The notes: generated from the sequence alone by a model not told the origin. DNA of 55,000 bases from Heyndrickxia shackletonii (GCF_001420715.1 NZ_LJJC01000015.1:641836-696835), one strand, 5' to 3'; positions 33,830 through 42,866 are shown, counted from the first letter of the stretch. Program-made: numbers and translations.

Positions 33830-34506
33830 AGGCAAAACAATTAATTGAAGAAAATAACCGAAAACGTGAACTTCTCACCCCAGAGAACAAACAATACTAT
33901 AGTGACATGTTAATTTACATTCGCCTGAATTTATCTCTGTCTGAACAACACTCCGAGGAAGTTTTAATGGAAATGCTGGATCACCTGCTTGAAGGTCAAC
34001 AGGAAGGAAAGTCGGCACGCGATATTTTTGGTGATGACCCGAAACGATATGCTGATGAAATTATTCAAAACCTTCCAAATGGAAAGAAACGAGAAGTCGT
34101 TCCTTTGCTATTAGGAATTATCTTTCATCTGATCAGTTGGATCTTGATCGTTCGGGGAATCGCTATTCTAGTAACGTCACAATTTAGGAATATAGGAGAT
34201 ACTGTCTATCCATTGTCTTCTCTTATTATATTTGCCATTATACTGGCTTCCGTCTTGTTCGGAGTATGGCTTATCTTTAGGGTAATCCAACAATCCTTGT
34301 TTAATCAAAATCCCAATGAAAAGAAGAGTAGGCTCATGGTAGGAATTTTCGTTGCGTTATCAACGGTAATTGTTGTTGTAGCAAGTATGTTCATCCCTCG
34401 TTTTGGGCCAACCTTCCACTTTACTTGGTGGGCCTCACTACTAGCAGGAGGAATCCTTTGGATAATTGTATACACGCTGCGAAGAATAAATGTTGGGGTT
34501 AGATAG
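33826..34506 (+). CDS. DUF1129-like membrane protein coupled to PadR
   Basis: A 226-residue protein. A helical N-terminal cytoplasmic domain (LTPENKQYYSDMLIYIRL, then LEGQQEGKSARDIFGDDPKRYADEII) is followed by four hydrophobic segments from about residue 95. The layout matches the DUF1129/HAAS-type proteins that Bacillus encodes behind PadR regulators. Role unknown; it may sense or modulate the membrane. A terminator follows. Confidence 0.8.
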   Translation: MKAKQLIEENNRKRELLTPENKQYYSDMLIYIRLNLSLSEQHSEEVLMEMLDHLLEGQQEGKSARDIFGDDPKRYADEIIQNLPNGKKREVVPLLLGIIFHLISWILIVRGIAILVTSQFRNIGDTVYPLSSLIIFAIILASVLFGVWLIFRVIQQSLFNQNPNEKKSRLMVGIFVALSTVIVVVASMFIPRFGPTFHFTWWASLLAGGILWIIVYTLRRINVGVR

Positions 34507-34544
34507 GTTGTATAATTAGTAGCAAGAGCACACAGTAAGAATAA

Positions 34545-34592
34545 CCTGTATCCAAGTTTACTGAGTGAACTTAGGATACAGGCTATTTTTTG
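34545..34592 (+). terminator. Terminator of the PadR operon
   Basis: CCTGTATCC pairs with GGATACAGG, with inner AGTT/AACT pairs, followed by CTATTTTTTGG. Confidence 0.85.
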
Positions 34593-34624
34593 GATAATTA
34601 ACACCCTAATGATTTAATACTTCT

Positions 34625-35008
34625 TTACTTCTTTTGCCATTCCACTACTTGCAATTTTCTATCCACGTCCATTATATAGTTTTCACCATTGGAACCTACC
34701 ACTTCATAGATTTTGTCGTTTCCAAACTCCGTATTAAAATGCAGCATATTGTAAAAGGCCATATACAAGGAACTATGATTATTATCTAATGTTACTTTTG
34801 ATTTTGGATAATCAACTCTTTTATGATCGAATGTATAAGAAGCTAGCGTTGTTTTATCCTGCTTTAATGCCTCATTGATATTATTTTTCACTATCACGTT
34901 ATTTTGATGTTGAGAGAAAAACACAAAGCCTATAATAAAAATAACAGCAATGCCCAACGCGATATAACCCAATAAGTTTTCTCTACCAGCCTTGTCTACA
35001 CTTTCCAT
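34625..35008 (-). CDS. Hypothetical single-pass membrane protein (127 aa)
   Basis: Residues 13-32 form one transmembrane helix (YIALGIAVIFIIGFVFF); the remaining 95 residues would lie outside and look like a small globular domain ending ENYIMDVDRKLQVVEWQKK. I do not recognise a family. The ATG follows AGGAGG at normal spacing. It converges on the PadR operon and shares its terminator. Confidence 0.65.
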   Translation of the reverse strand: MESVDKAGRENLLGYIALGIAVIFIIGFVFFSQHQNNVIVKNNINEALKQDKTTLASYTFDHKRVDYPKSKVTLDNNHSSLYMAFYNMLHFNTEFGNDKIYEVVGSNGENYIMDVDRKLQVVEWQKK

Positions 35009-35123
35009 TTGGAACCTCCTTTAATACTCATAATTTACTAATATTGGAACACTTCCTTTCTAGAAATCTTATTCATATGTTGCAGAAATATGCTTTTAAA
35101 CTATTATGGGTTGGATCCGAACA

Positions 35124-35163
35124 ATAAAAAAGAGCCGAAGTTTACTTTAGTTCTTCGACTCTT
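35124..35163 (-). terminator. Terminator of the second MFS gene
   Basis: AAGAG-CGAAG pairs with CTTCG-CTCTT around a 12-base loop; on the minus strand it runs into TTTTTTATTG. It lies about 80 bases behind the transporter stop. Confidence 0.75.
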
Positions 35164-35240
35164 CTACACTATTTATCTTTTCTCTGTAATCTTCTTATAT
35201 ATTTTTGGATTTCAATTTAAATACAAATTAATCTAAATTT

Positions 35241-36446
35241 TCACCTATGCTCAACCATAGTAATTCTTTCCTTTAACAAGAAAAAGACATAAAGCAGTAT
35301 GGAGATAAAAACGGAAATTGCAGCAGCTTTATAAATACTGCTATAACCAAAAAGGTGTCCGATTTGGCCAAACACCATCGCACCTAGACCGACACCTAGA
35401 TCAAAAAAGGAAAAGAATGTTGCGTTCGCCATACCTCTGCGGTTTATAGGAGCCTTTTCAATTGCCCATGCCTGCAAAGCAGGCTGAACGGAACCGAAGC
35501 CAAGACCATATAAGGCAGCTGCCGTAAAAAGAACTGCGCTATTTGGAAGCCACGCAAGTAAGACCATCGCTGCTAACACTAATAATGTCCCCGGAATGAA
35601 CACAGCTTGATGCCCTTTGCGATCATATAATTGTCCTGCAAATGTTCTTGTTACCATTAACGCAAGCGCATATATAAGGAAATATACTTGTATTCCTTCT
35701 ATATGCTTTTCAGCCGTGAATAAAGGGAGAAAAGACGCGATGCCTCCAAATGTAACGGTAATGAAAAATAATAATAAAGATGGTTTCAGTGCTCCTTTTT
35801 CATATAAATCTAGCTTCACTTTCTTCTTTTCCTGGTTCCGTTCTACTTTTTTGTAGTTAATTCTGGAAGAAAGCAGCAAAGCAACAAAACCTAATCCGGC
35901 ACAAATGAAGAAAAAAGACTTGAAAGATAATATGTTCGGGTTGGCTAAAATTAGCCCAAGTGACGGACCGAATGCAAGTGCTAAATTCCCGGATAATCCG
36001 AAGTATCCCATTCCCTCTCCTCTTCTAGATGCCGGGATTAAATCGGTTGCGATTGTACCAGAAGCTGTAGTCGAGAATCCCCAGCCAACCCCTTGTATGA
36101 CTCGCATGAGAAATAGCAAGGCGATACTCATTAAAAACCCAAATGATCCAACAGAGAGGACAAAAACAGCTAAGCCAATTAAATAAACAAAGCCTCTTCC
36201 CTTTGTTTCCAATAAATTTCCCGCAAACGGACGAAGAAGTAAAGAGGAAAAAGTAAAGATTCCAACAACGTAACCGATTAATTGATCATTCCCACCTAGA
36301 TTTTCTACAAAAAGGGGAATCGTCGGAAGAGTCATTTGGAACCCGAGAAAGATAAAAAAGTTTGCAATTACAATTAGAATAAAATCCTTTGTCCATATCT
36401 TCTCTTTACGTCGTCCTTTTATCAGTTGTTCTTCCATATAATTCAA
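35241..36446 (-). CDS. MFS transporter (drug efflux type, YwoG/YfmO-like)
   Basis: A 401-residue permease with twelve hydrophobic segments. Visible motifs are FLGFQMTLPTIPLFVENLGG in helix 1, RPFAGNLLETKGRG in the helix 2-3 loop, RVIQGVGWGFSTTASG in helix 4, and RRGEGMGYFGLSGNLALAFGP in helix 5, the antiporter motif C region. The substrate is unknown. The start is TTG with GGAAG close ahead; an ATG three codons later is an alternative. Direct repeats of TTATAAGT upstream may be an operator. Confidence 0.87.
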   Translation of the reverse strand: MNYMEEQLIKGRRKEKIWTKDFILIVIANFFIFLGFQMTLPTIPLFVENLGGNDQLIGYVVGIFTFSSLLLRPFAGNLLETKGRGFVYLIGLAVFVLSVGSFGFLMSIALLFLMRVIQGVGWGFSTTASGTIATDLIPASRRGEGMGYFGLSGNLALAFGPSLGLILANPNILSFKSFFFICAGLGFVALLLSSRINYKKVERNQEKKKVKLDLYEKGALKPSLLLFFITVTFGGIASFLPLFTAEKHIEGIQVYFLIYALALMVTRTFAGQLYDRKGHQAVFIPGTLLVLAAMVLLAWLPNSAVLFTAAALYGLGFGSVQPALQAWAIEKAPINRRGMANATFFSFFDLGVGLGAMVFGQIGHLFGYSSIYKAAAISVFISILLYVFFLLKERITMVEHR

Positions 36447-36490
36447 ATGCTTCCTTTCTCAAAATAAAATAGATAGTTTACTAGAAACAT

Positions 36491-36518
36491 GTTATAAGTA
36501 TGTCTTATAAGTTGTAAC
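36491..36518. promoter_or_regulatory. Possible operator ahead of the MFS gene
   Basis: TTATAAGT recurs at 36492 and 36505, 13 bases apart, within a stretch bounded by GTTA and TAAC. Placement suggests a regulator site; the regulator is unknown. Confidence 0.35.
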
Positions 36519-36616
36519 GTAATGCTAATCTCAATACTACTGTAATATATTCGAGGGGAAATTACGAATATTTTAAATTATTCACCAGGAGAGGTTCGTT
36601 GGAAAAAATTTGTAGA

Positions 36617-36647
36617 CAAAAAAAACTACCCATATTTTTATGGGTAG
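36617..36647 (-). terminator. Terminator of the lipoprotein gene
   Basis: CTACCCATA pairs with TATGGGTAG; on the minus strand it runs into TTTTTTTTG. Confidence 0.85.
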
Positions 36648-36706
36648 AGTCTTTCCTAAATTTTTTTCTGATTAAAAATTTGGCCGTATTCGCGTAAAAT
36701 TTCAAG

Positions 36707-37171
36707 TTAATTTTGATTTAAGTATTCTGCAACATCCTTAGGTATTTTCATATTTAAGTTGATAAATGATACTTTAAGTGTCACGTAAGGTATATTTTTA
36801 TATGTGATTAGCCTTGCCACTTCATTCAACTCTCGATTTTTCTCTTTTTCAGCAGGTTTTACGGTAGCTTCCTGCGAAAATATATACTCATACTGCTTTT
36901 TAGCTTCTTTAGGTAAAGCACCAGCATACTCCCATTTATCCATTCGCTGTTGCTTTATAAATGTTTTAACTTCCTCTTTTTTTGTAATTGTACGCACCAC
37001 TGTACCGCTATCTTCAGACTTCATCTCAATCTTTTGGGCTTTTGTCAAAGTTTGAATACTGTCCTGTAAATTTTCTCGTTTTGTTTCTGAACCTTGTGAA
37101 TTATTACTAGAATCACATCCAGCAAGTACGAGTGTAATAACCATAACTATCGATACAACAAATCTTTTCAC
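36707..37171 (-). CDS. Hypothetical lipoprotein (154 aa)
   Basis: The GTG at 37171 opens a lipoprotein signal peptide: VKRFVVSIVMVITLVLAGC, lipobox LAGC. The mature part is Ser/Asn-rich at first and then forms a small domain (MDKWEYAGALPKEAKKQYEY, VTLKVSFINLNMKIPKD). I do not recognise the family; Bacillus has many such exported proteins. A longer frame from 37210 is possible but would bury the signal peptide. A terminator follows. Confidence 0.7.
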   Translation of the reverse strand: MKRFVVSIVMVITLVLAGCDSSNNSQGSETKRENLQDSIQTLTKAQKIEMKSEDSGTVVRTITKKEEVKTFIKQQRMDKWEYAGALPKEAKKQYEYIFSQEATVKPAEKEKNRELNEVARLITYKNIPYVTLKVSFINLNMKIPKDVAEYLNQN

Positions 37172-37382
37172 TATTACCCACCATTCCTTTTTAGATTTCT
37201 CTATAATCATTATTATTTTGTTATTAGTTAGGATACTCAGTTAAGACAGATGGAGTATTTCCGCATATTACCTTATACACCTATATATTACATCATATCA
37301 ATAACCTATATCACTTTATAACGAGCGAAAGAAGTAAATAATATTAAGACCTAAGCCTTAGTTCTTCTGAAAAAAGGATTAA

Positions 37383-37430
37383 AATCAATATGCCTCCAAT
37401 AAAGGATTTTACATTGGAGGCATATTGATT
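37383..37430. terminator. 18-bp perfect inverted repeat between genes
   Basis: AATCAATATGCCTCCAAT and ATTGGAGGCATATTGATT flank a 12-base loop. No strong T-run follows on either strand. It is the only structure seen in the 400-base gap 37172-37575. Confidence 0.6.
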
Positions 37431-37575
37431 ATATTTCATTTAAATTAAAGTAATGAAACCAGGCAGAGATACATAGACATTAATATTTAAATTATTTCCG
37501 AATTCCACATAAGAGAGAGTCGAACATTTTTATATAATAACTTCAACTGGAAACAAAACCAGAGAACTTCCACAG

Positions 37576-38184
37576 TTATTCTTTTCCACAAGCAATACAA
37601 CGTATATCCGAATCATCTTTCCCATACATACGAATTTCTTTTTGTGTTCCACAACCCCTGCAAATATGAACTTCAATTTGCGGAACTTCTCCTTTTTCTG
37701 CGGCAGGCACCCATTCCTTCTCATATAATGTCTTGCTCATCCCGTAATCTATCAATACTAACTCCTGCTTTTCATTGATCCCATAATTGCTGCTATCCTT
37801 GATATCAAATACATCCCATTCATTATCCAATACTTCAATGCATTCATCATAATGGATTGGAAACGTCCAATAACCACTGCGTTCGTGAATGTCAAAGGTT
37901 TGATTATCATACATTGGAACTTCCTGATAATATTGTTGAATGCATACTTCTTTATCTACATAAAAAACCGGGGAAAAGATATGTGCATACTTAGTTTGTT
38001 TAATATATTGATATATTTCAAGTTCTCTTAAAGATTGCAAATATCCAATATGGTTTAAATGCACTTTTATGACATATTCATTAAATCGATACACTTTTCT
38101 TGTTGATCCTAAACCAATAAAGTTTTCTTTTGTGCAAAGGGAATGCCAATTCTCGATAAAATCTAGTAAATCTATTCCGTTCAT
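37576..38184 (-). CDS. Small kinase-like protein with C-terminal zinc ribbon
   Basis: A 202-residue protein. The first part looks like a reduced protein-kinase fold: glycine loop IGLGSTRKVYRF, VAIK-like YVIKVHLN, the helix C Glu in RELEIYQYI, a catalytic-loop-like FDIKDSSNYGI and LIDYG in place of DFG. The last 30 residues form a zinc ribbon with C-x2-C (CRGCG) and C-x2-C (CIACG). It is clearly shorter than a full kinase, so activity is uncertain. I recognise no named family. It may form an operon with the short gene behind which it lies. Confidence 0.7.
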   Translation of the reverse strand: MNGIDLLDFIENWHSLCTKENFIGLGSTRKVYRFNEYVIKVHLNHIGYLQSLRELEIYQYIKQTKYAHIFSPVFYVDKEVCIQQYYQEVPMYDNQTFDIHERSGYWTFPIHYDECIEVLDNEWDVFDIKDSSNYGINEKQELVLIDYGMSKTLYEKEWVPAAEKGEVPQIEVHICRGCGTQKEIRMYGKDDSDIRCIACGKE

Positions 38185-38241
38185 TTTGATACCTCTCGTA
38201 TAATAAGTAAATCCTCTAAAGACCGGATATGACTCTAAGAA

Positions 38242-38409
38242 TTAATCATTATCCAGATCCTTATCTAAAAAGGATGGCTTTTTAATTTCTTTAATCCCCA
38301 GCTTTTCCTTTATTTCCGATAAATCTCTTACTATTGCTTGTGTATTAATACATGCAACAATAGATGCAATTGCTGCCAAAACAGCAACAATTAGTAGTAT
38401 AACTATCAA
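38242..38409 (-). CDS. Small single-pass membrane protein (55 aa)
   Basis: The TTG at 38409 lies 8 bases behind AAAGGAGG and opens a hydrophobic helix (MIVILLIVAVLAAIASIVA), followed by a charged amphipathic tail (VRDLSEIKEKLGIKEIKKPS). An upstream in-frame ATG is possible but lies before the ribosome site. Function is unknown. It is upstream of, and on the same strand as, the kinase-like gene, 57 bases away. Confidence 0.6.
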   Translation of the reverse strand: MIVILLIVAVLAAIASIVACINTQAIVRDLSEIKEKLGIKEIKKPSFLDKDLDND

Positions 38410-38510
38410 TATATGATCCTCCTTTTGTATGTATTTCAATTATGAAAGTAAAACTCTTATCAAATAATAGGGCTCAAAGGCTTTAAACCGGAGAAATGAA
38501 TATCTCTTGC

Positions 38511-38612
38511 GGACATAGAATCCGTTATTTTTAATGAATCCCTCCATTTAAAGGAATTAGCGGACACTGTGTACGTTTTTAATACTTCTCTGATTAACCA
38601 CAATTTTCCTTT
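38511..38612. repeat. 51-bp repeat, locus 3 (about 1.5 units)
   Basis: GCGGACA recurs with its GG at 38511 and 38562, 51 bases apart. The unit includes ATCCGTTATTTTTAATGAAT and ATTTAAAGGAATTAGCGGAC. It sits between the small membrane gene and glnS. Confidence 0.55.
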
Positions 38613-38621
38613 ATAAGCATA

Positions 38622-38647
38622 CAAAAAAAGCTGCCAAATTGACAGCT
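38622..38647 (-). terminator. Terminator of glnS
   Basis: AGCTG-CAA and TTG-CAGCT form a short stem; on the minus strand it runs into TTTTTTTG. Confidence 0.8.
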
Positions 38648-38667
38648 ATATATTTTTGAAGGTTCAA

Positions 38668-40350
38668 TTAACCGTTATTCCCTTTCCATGAGTCTTTCAA
38701 TGGAACTATCCTATTAAAGATAAGTTTTTTATCCGTTGAATATTTATCAACACAAAAATATCCGTGGCGAATAAATTGAAATTTCTCTTCCACTTTGGCC
38801 TCTTTAATAGATGGTTCAATAATTGAGTCCTTCATTACCACTTTGGAATTCGGGTTAATTTTTTCCTCCCATGTTTTTTCGGTGTCCCTTACAATCTCTT
38901 CATTTTCGAATAATTTATCGAACAGATGAACCTCCGCTTTTACCCCATGACTAGCAGAAACCCAGTGAATCGTTCCTTTCACCTTTCTTCCTGTAAACCC
39001 AGTACCGCTTTTTGTCATTGGATCATAGGTGCATCGCAGTTCTAGTACTTCTCCTGTTTTTCCATCTTTTATAACCTCATTACACTTGATGAAATAAGCA
39101 CCTTTTAAACGAACTTCTGAATGTAGAGACAATCTTTTAAACCCTTTCGTCGGTACCTCCATAAAATCTTCTTTTTCAATGTAAATTACGTTTGAAAAAG
39201 GAACCTCTCTGCTCCCCAATGCGGCATTTTCCATATTATTTTCAATAGATAATAATTCTGTTTTTGCCTCGTCATAATTTGTAATCGTAACCTTTAAAGG
39301 ATTTAAAACCGCCATAATCGTTTTAGCCTTGGGTTTTAAGTCGCTGCGCAAGGACTGATCCAGCATAGCATAATCAATAGTACTTCGATGTTTAACAAAA
39401 CCCATTTCATGGACAAAAATTCGTATGCTCTCTGGTGTAATCCCTCTTCTTCTTAACCCGCGTAGTGTCGGTAATCTCGGGTCATCCCATCCATCCACAA
39501 AATGGCCCGCTACTAGTTCCCGCAAATATCTCTTACTTGTAACAACACCCGTTAAGTTAACTCTGCCAAATTCTCGTTGTTTAGGCGGCTCCTTGATTTC
39601 TAATTCGTTTAAAACCCACTCATAGAGAGGCCGGTGATCCTTGAACTCGATGGAACATAAGGAGTGAGTGACTCCTTCTATCGCATCTTGTATTGGATGA
39701 GCAAAATCATACATTGGGTATATACACCATTCGTTACCTGTTCGATAATGGGCTGCGTGAATGATTCTGTAAAGGACTGGATCTCTAAAATTCATATTTG
39801 GTGAAGCCATATCTATTATCGCACGCAATACCATAGAACCCGTTGGAAATTCACCGTTTTTCATTTTCAAAAATAAATCCAAGTTTTCCTCCACAGATCG
39901 ATTTCTATAAGGACTGTTTCTTCCAGGTTCTGTTAAAGTCCCCCTGTATTCTGTCATCTCTTCCGGTGATAACTCACAAACATATGCCTTACCCTTTTTT
40001 ATTAATTGAATAGCTGCATTAAAAATTTCCTTTGTATAGTCAGAACCGTAAAATATTCGCTGATCAGGGGAATAGCCCAGCCAATTAATATCTTCAATAA
40101 TTGCCTTTACATACTCGCTGTCTTCTTTTAAAGGATTTGTATCATCAAAACGAAGATTAAAATTTCCATTATATTTTCTTGCCATCATATAGTTCATATG
40201 AATGGCATATGCATTCCCAATATGAAGGTATCCATTTGGTTCAGGAGGAAACCTGGTACAAATTTCTCTTTTAAATGCCTGATTCTTTATATCCTCTTCC
40301 ATTAGCTTATCAATGTAGTTATTGAAAAATAGCCCATTTTCTTCACCCAT
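38668..40350 (-). CDS. glnS: Glutaminyl-tRNA synthetase
   Basis: A class I synthetase of 560 residues, near the size of E. coli GlnRS. The catalytic half reads FPPEPNGYLHIGNAYAI (HIGH box as HIGN, 43-46), then FDDTNPLKE and GVTHSLCSIEF; the second signature is VTSKRYL where E. coli has MSKRKL. The C-terminal anticodon-binding beta-barrels are complete. It makes Gln-tRNA(Gln) directly, whereas most Bacillales use the GatCAB transamidation route. The ATG at 40350 is chosen because AAGGAGG lies 9 bases before it. Expression is controlled by a T-box with a CAA (Gln) specifier. Confidence 0.95.
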   Translation of the reverse strand: MGEENGLFFNNYIDKLMEEDIKNQAFKREICTRFPPEPNGYLHIGNAYAIHMNYMMARKYNGNFNLRFDDTNPLKEDSEYVKAIIEDINWLGYSPDQRIFYGSDYTKEIFNAAIQLIKKGKAYVCELSPEEMTEYRGTLTEPGRNSPYRNRSVEENLDLFLKMKNGEFPTGSMVLRAIIDMASPNMNFRDPVLYRIIHAAHYRTGNEWCIYPMYDFAHPIQDAIEGVTHSLCSIEFKDHRPLYEWVLNELEIKEPPKQREFGRVNLTGVVTSKRYLRELVAGHFVDGWDDPRLPTLRGLRRRGITPESIRIFVHEMGFVKHRSTIDYAMLDQSLRSDLKPKAKTIMAVLNPLKVTITNYDEAKTELLSIENNMENAALGSREVPFSNVIYIEKEDFMEVPTKGFKRLSLHSEVRLKGAYFIKCNEVIKDGKTGEVLELRCTYDPMTKSGTGFTGRKVKGTIHWVSASHGVKAEVHLFDKLFENEEIVRDTEKTWEEKINPNSKVVMKDSIIEPSIKEAKVEEKFQFIRHGYFCVDKYSTDKKLIFNRIVPLKDSWKGNNG

Positions 40351-40378
40351 TTTTAAATCCTCCTTCATAAATTTTTTA

Positions 40379-40462
40379 ACGGACCGAAATCTTCACTGAA
40401 TGGCCCGAAGTTCTCTCCAAATGGACCGAGTTTTGCTGCAAACGGACCCAAGTTAGCATGGA
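40379..40462. repeat. Four 21-bp tandem repeats in the glnS leader
   Basis: Units AACGGACCGAAATCTTCACT, AATGGCCCGAAGTTCTCTCC, AATGGACCGAGTTTTGCTGC and AACGGACCCAAGTTAGCATG (first 20 bases of each) start at 40379, 40400, 40421 and 40442, exactly 21 bases apart. They lie between the T-box terminator and the glnS ribosome site, so they are part of the message. Confidence 0.85.
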
Positions 40463-40508
40463 ATAGCTCATTTCAGCACTAAAGACCTAACACTGTAAGT
40501 TTCTAAAA

Positions 40509-40800
40509 CAAAAAAATCCCACCCCCAAGACCACTAAAAGCCTTGGGGCGAGATTTGTATCGCGGTGCCACCCCAGTTTATTAATATGTCGCCATATTAA
40601 CCTCTTCAGGTACGGTATTCAAAAACAATACTTATACCCTAGCTCTATAACAGGAGCTCCCGTCACACTATCCCTATGAATAGTTCCAATGTGATGCTCA
40701 GAGGCTTGGTTCAATAAATCAATCTTACTCCTTTTCAGCAACCGGAGCTCTCTGTAAAGAATGGATTTTATCTACTCTTCTCTTCATCGCAAATATCAAA
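40509..40800 (-). ncRNA. T-box riboswitch of glnS (specifier CAA)
   Basis: On the minus strand the leader holds Stem I with the conserved GAGTAG and the GAA-C-CAA-G specifier loop; the triplet CAA at 40706-40708 codes for Gln. Downstream is the T-box GGGTGGCACCGCG (complement of 40563-40576), followed by a strong terminator, CTCGCCCCAAGGC paired with CTTGGGGGTGGG and a T-run at 40509. Uncharged tRNA(Gln) should stabilise the antiterminator and switch glnS on. Family and specifier fit the downstream gene. Confidence 0.95.
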
Positions 40801-41006
40801 TAAATTTTTCCTATGATAACAATTTAGATGAATTTTGTAAAGAGATATTATAGGTATTGCCAAAAGAAGGACTAATGATTAATCATACAGAATATCAATT
40901 TAAAGCGGAAATATAGATGTCCTAGCTTATGCAGGGTGTTCTTCATGATTAATGAGATAAAAATCCGGCTTTTTGAACATAAGCTGCAATATAGGGGGAC
41001 AGAAAC

Positions 41007-41798
41007 TTGAACAAATACGGTAATGAATTATTTAAAGGTGCAGCACCATATTATTCAAAATACAGACCAATATATCCTTCTTCTCTTATTAGATACCTGG
41101 TCGATAAATTTTCTTTAAATGGAGAGCAACAGCTGCTTGATTTAGGATGTGGTACAGGGCATCTGACAATTAGATTTTCCGATTGGTGTAAAAAAATCGT
41201 TGGAATCGACAGGGAATCAGAAATGATTGAGGAAGCTAGGCGTGTCCATCAAGAGATAAGAATCGGTAATATAGATTGGTATATCGGAACATTAGAAAAA
41301 TATAAACAAGAACAAAACGAGAAGTTTCACCTAGTAACAATAGCAAAAGCATTCCATTGGATGGACCGTTCTAAGATTTTAGAAGAATTATACGAAATGG
41401 TTACGGATAGCGGCGGTGTTGCGATTATAGATAATTATGAACCTGAGAAAAAGCTGGAACCATGGCAAAATCGACTAAATAAGGTAATAGAAAAATGGTA
41501 TGGACAAGATAGAAGGGCTGGAAATAGCATCTATACACACCCTACCATGAGCCATGAAGAAGTATTATCCAATTCAAACTTTAACTTAGAAATTCACCAT
41601 TTACCTACATATGAAATAACATGGACGATTGATTCCATACTCGGAAACCTTTATTCTACCTCCTATGGCTCAAAACGATTTCTTGGCGATAATATTGTGC
41701 TGTTTGAGAGGGAACTTAGAGAAGCATTACTAAATCTGAATCAATCTGGGGAGTTTAAAGAAAAACTGAATCTATCAGTGAAGCTTGGTCTCAAATAA
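41007..41798 (+). CDS. Class I SAM-dependent methyltransferase
   Basis: A 263-residue methyltransferase, Methyltransf_11 type. It opens GAAPYYSKYRPIYP, with motif I LLDLGCGTGHLTI, motif II VGIDRESEM and post-motif AKAFHWMD, then a helical C-terminal cap. Substrate not known. The start is TTG with AGGGGG 8 bases ahead. It has no clear partner. It is divergent from the T-box/glnS unit. Confidence 0.85.
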   Translation: MNKYGNELFKGAAPYYSKYRPIYPSSLIRYLVDKFSLNGEQQLLDLGCGTGHLTIRFSDWCKKIVGIDRESEMIEEARRVHQEIRIGNIDWYIGTLEKYKQEQNEKFHLVTIAKAFHWMDRSKILEELYEMVTDSGGVAIIDNYEPEKKLEPWQNRLNKVIEKWYGQDRRAGNSIYTHPTMSHEEVLSNSNFNLEIHHLPTYEITWTIDSILGNLYSTSYGSKRFLGDNIVLFERELREALLNLNQSGEFKEKLNLSVKLGLK

Positions 41799-41927
41799 TC
41801 ATTGGTTTTATTTCAATGGGTGCTTTCATTTCTCACAACAACGAAGACTCCATATAATCAAGAAAAGCACCCTTATCTCCCCAAGAAACTTTCCTGGTTT
41901 TAGATGGACAAAAAAATTACATGCTTA

Positions 41928-42227
41928 TTACTTTGGATTAGGATTATTATTTATTAATATTACCATCAAAGCTGTGTAACCTAAAACGAACAATAAGATG
42001 GCTGCATTACCAATTAATGCAATCCATCGTATCTTAGGTTTTTTGATTAAAAATAAAGTTACAATTCCTAAAAACAGAAGAAGACATGCAGGACCTAGGT
42101 TATTAACCCAAAAGAAGATATACCTAAATGAATTCCATATAAAGACATATCTTATTTTCATTAAAATCACTAATAATAGAGACAATGATAGAAATACAAA
42201 AGAATAATAGTTGTTTAACTTCTTCAT
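41928..42227 (-). CDS. Hypothetical three-helix membrane protein (99 aa)
   Basis: The ATG at 42227 follows AAGGAAG; upstream in-frame residues belong to the end of the neighbouring gene's region. About three hydrophobic segments are visible: FVFLSLSLLLVILMKI, LGPACLLLFLGIVTLFLI and a C-terminal ALIGNAAILLFVLGYTALMVILI. I do not recognise a family. It lies 37 bases behind the P-loop gene and is probably cotranscribed. Confidence 0.6.
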   Translation of the reverse strand: MKKLNNYYSFVFLSLSLLLVILMKIRYVFIWNSFRYIFFWVNNLGPACLLLFLGIVTLFLIKKPKIRWIALIGNAAILLFVLGYTALMVILINNNPNPK

Positions 42228-42264
42228 TTCAGACTCCTTCCTTAGATGCTTTAGTCCCATTAGC

Positions 42265-42831
42265 TTAATAAATTTCAGCAATACGAACAATTTTTTGAAT
42301 AACGGAATTAACTTCTTCGTTATTTTTAATTACAAATAAACAGTCCGCTTCACCTTCAATTGGATCAACTACATCTTCTTTTAAAGATTCAGCCTGTTGC
42401 CGTATAAGCACTTCTTCAAAATTTGTATATGCCCCCCTAAATATATTCGTACTTCTTTGACTTTGAGTAATTCTTTTTTGAAGAACATGGTCGGGAATAT
42501 CAAAATGAACCAGGATACGGACAAACTCTTCAGTATTAAACAACTCTTCAAGCAAATACAATCGTCCTTTTCTACTTCGGTTTGAGTTGCAAATAATAAA
42601 GTGAAAATCTGTATGTTCTTTGGCATAATTGACAATTAGCTTTGAGAGAGAATGCTTAAGAGTATTCGGTCCTTGTTTTGGTTGTAAGTTCTTATAATAT
42701 TTATTAATAAATTCAGCATGGTTATCTTGGTCCATAACAAATGAGTTACTTAACTGTTTTTCTAAAGCATTTGCAAATGTTGTTTTTCCAGAATGAGTTT
42801 TACCCACTGTAATAATTACTAGCCTCTTCAT
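42265..42831 (-). CDS. P-loop ATPase/kinase-like protein
   Basis: A 188-residue AAA-type or kinase-like protein with Walker A ITVGKTHSGKTTFANAL near residue 7-23, then FIICNSNRSRKGRLYLLEE (the pattern of small-molecule or zeta-like kinases) and a Lys/Arg-rich lid (KRITQSQRSTNIFRG). The substrate is unknown. The ATG has a moderate site ahead. It is downstream of the YbjQ/small-membrane pair on the same strand with a 35-base gap. Confidence 0.78.
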   Translation of the reverse strand: MKRLVIITVGKTHSGKTTFANALEKQLSNSFVMDQDNHAEFINKYYKNLQPKQGPNTLKHSLSKLIVNYAKEHTDFHFIICNSNRSRKGRLYLLEELFNTEEFVRILVHFDIPDHVLQKRITQSQRSTNIFRGAYTNFEEVLIRQQAESLKEDVVDPIEGEADCLFVIKNNEEVNSVIQKIVRIAEIY

Positions 42832-42866
42832 CGCTTCAACTCCTCTAGCTATTTCTTCCTTGAATA

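Noticed and set aside
40872-40883. ATGATTAATCAT palindrome upstream of the methyltransferase at 41007
   Set aside because: A perfect 12-bp dyad, but AT-rich and with no regulator or second site nearby; not enough to call an operator.
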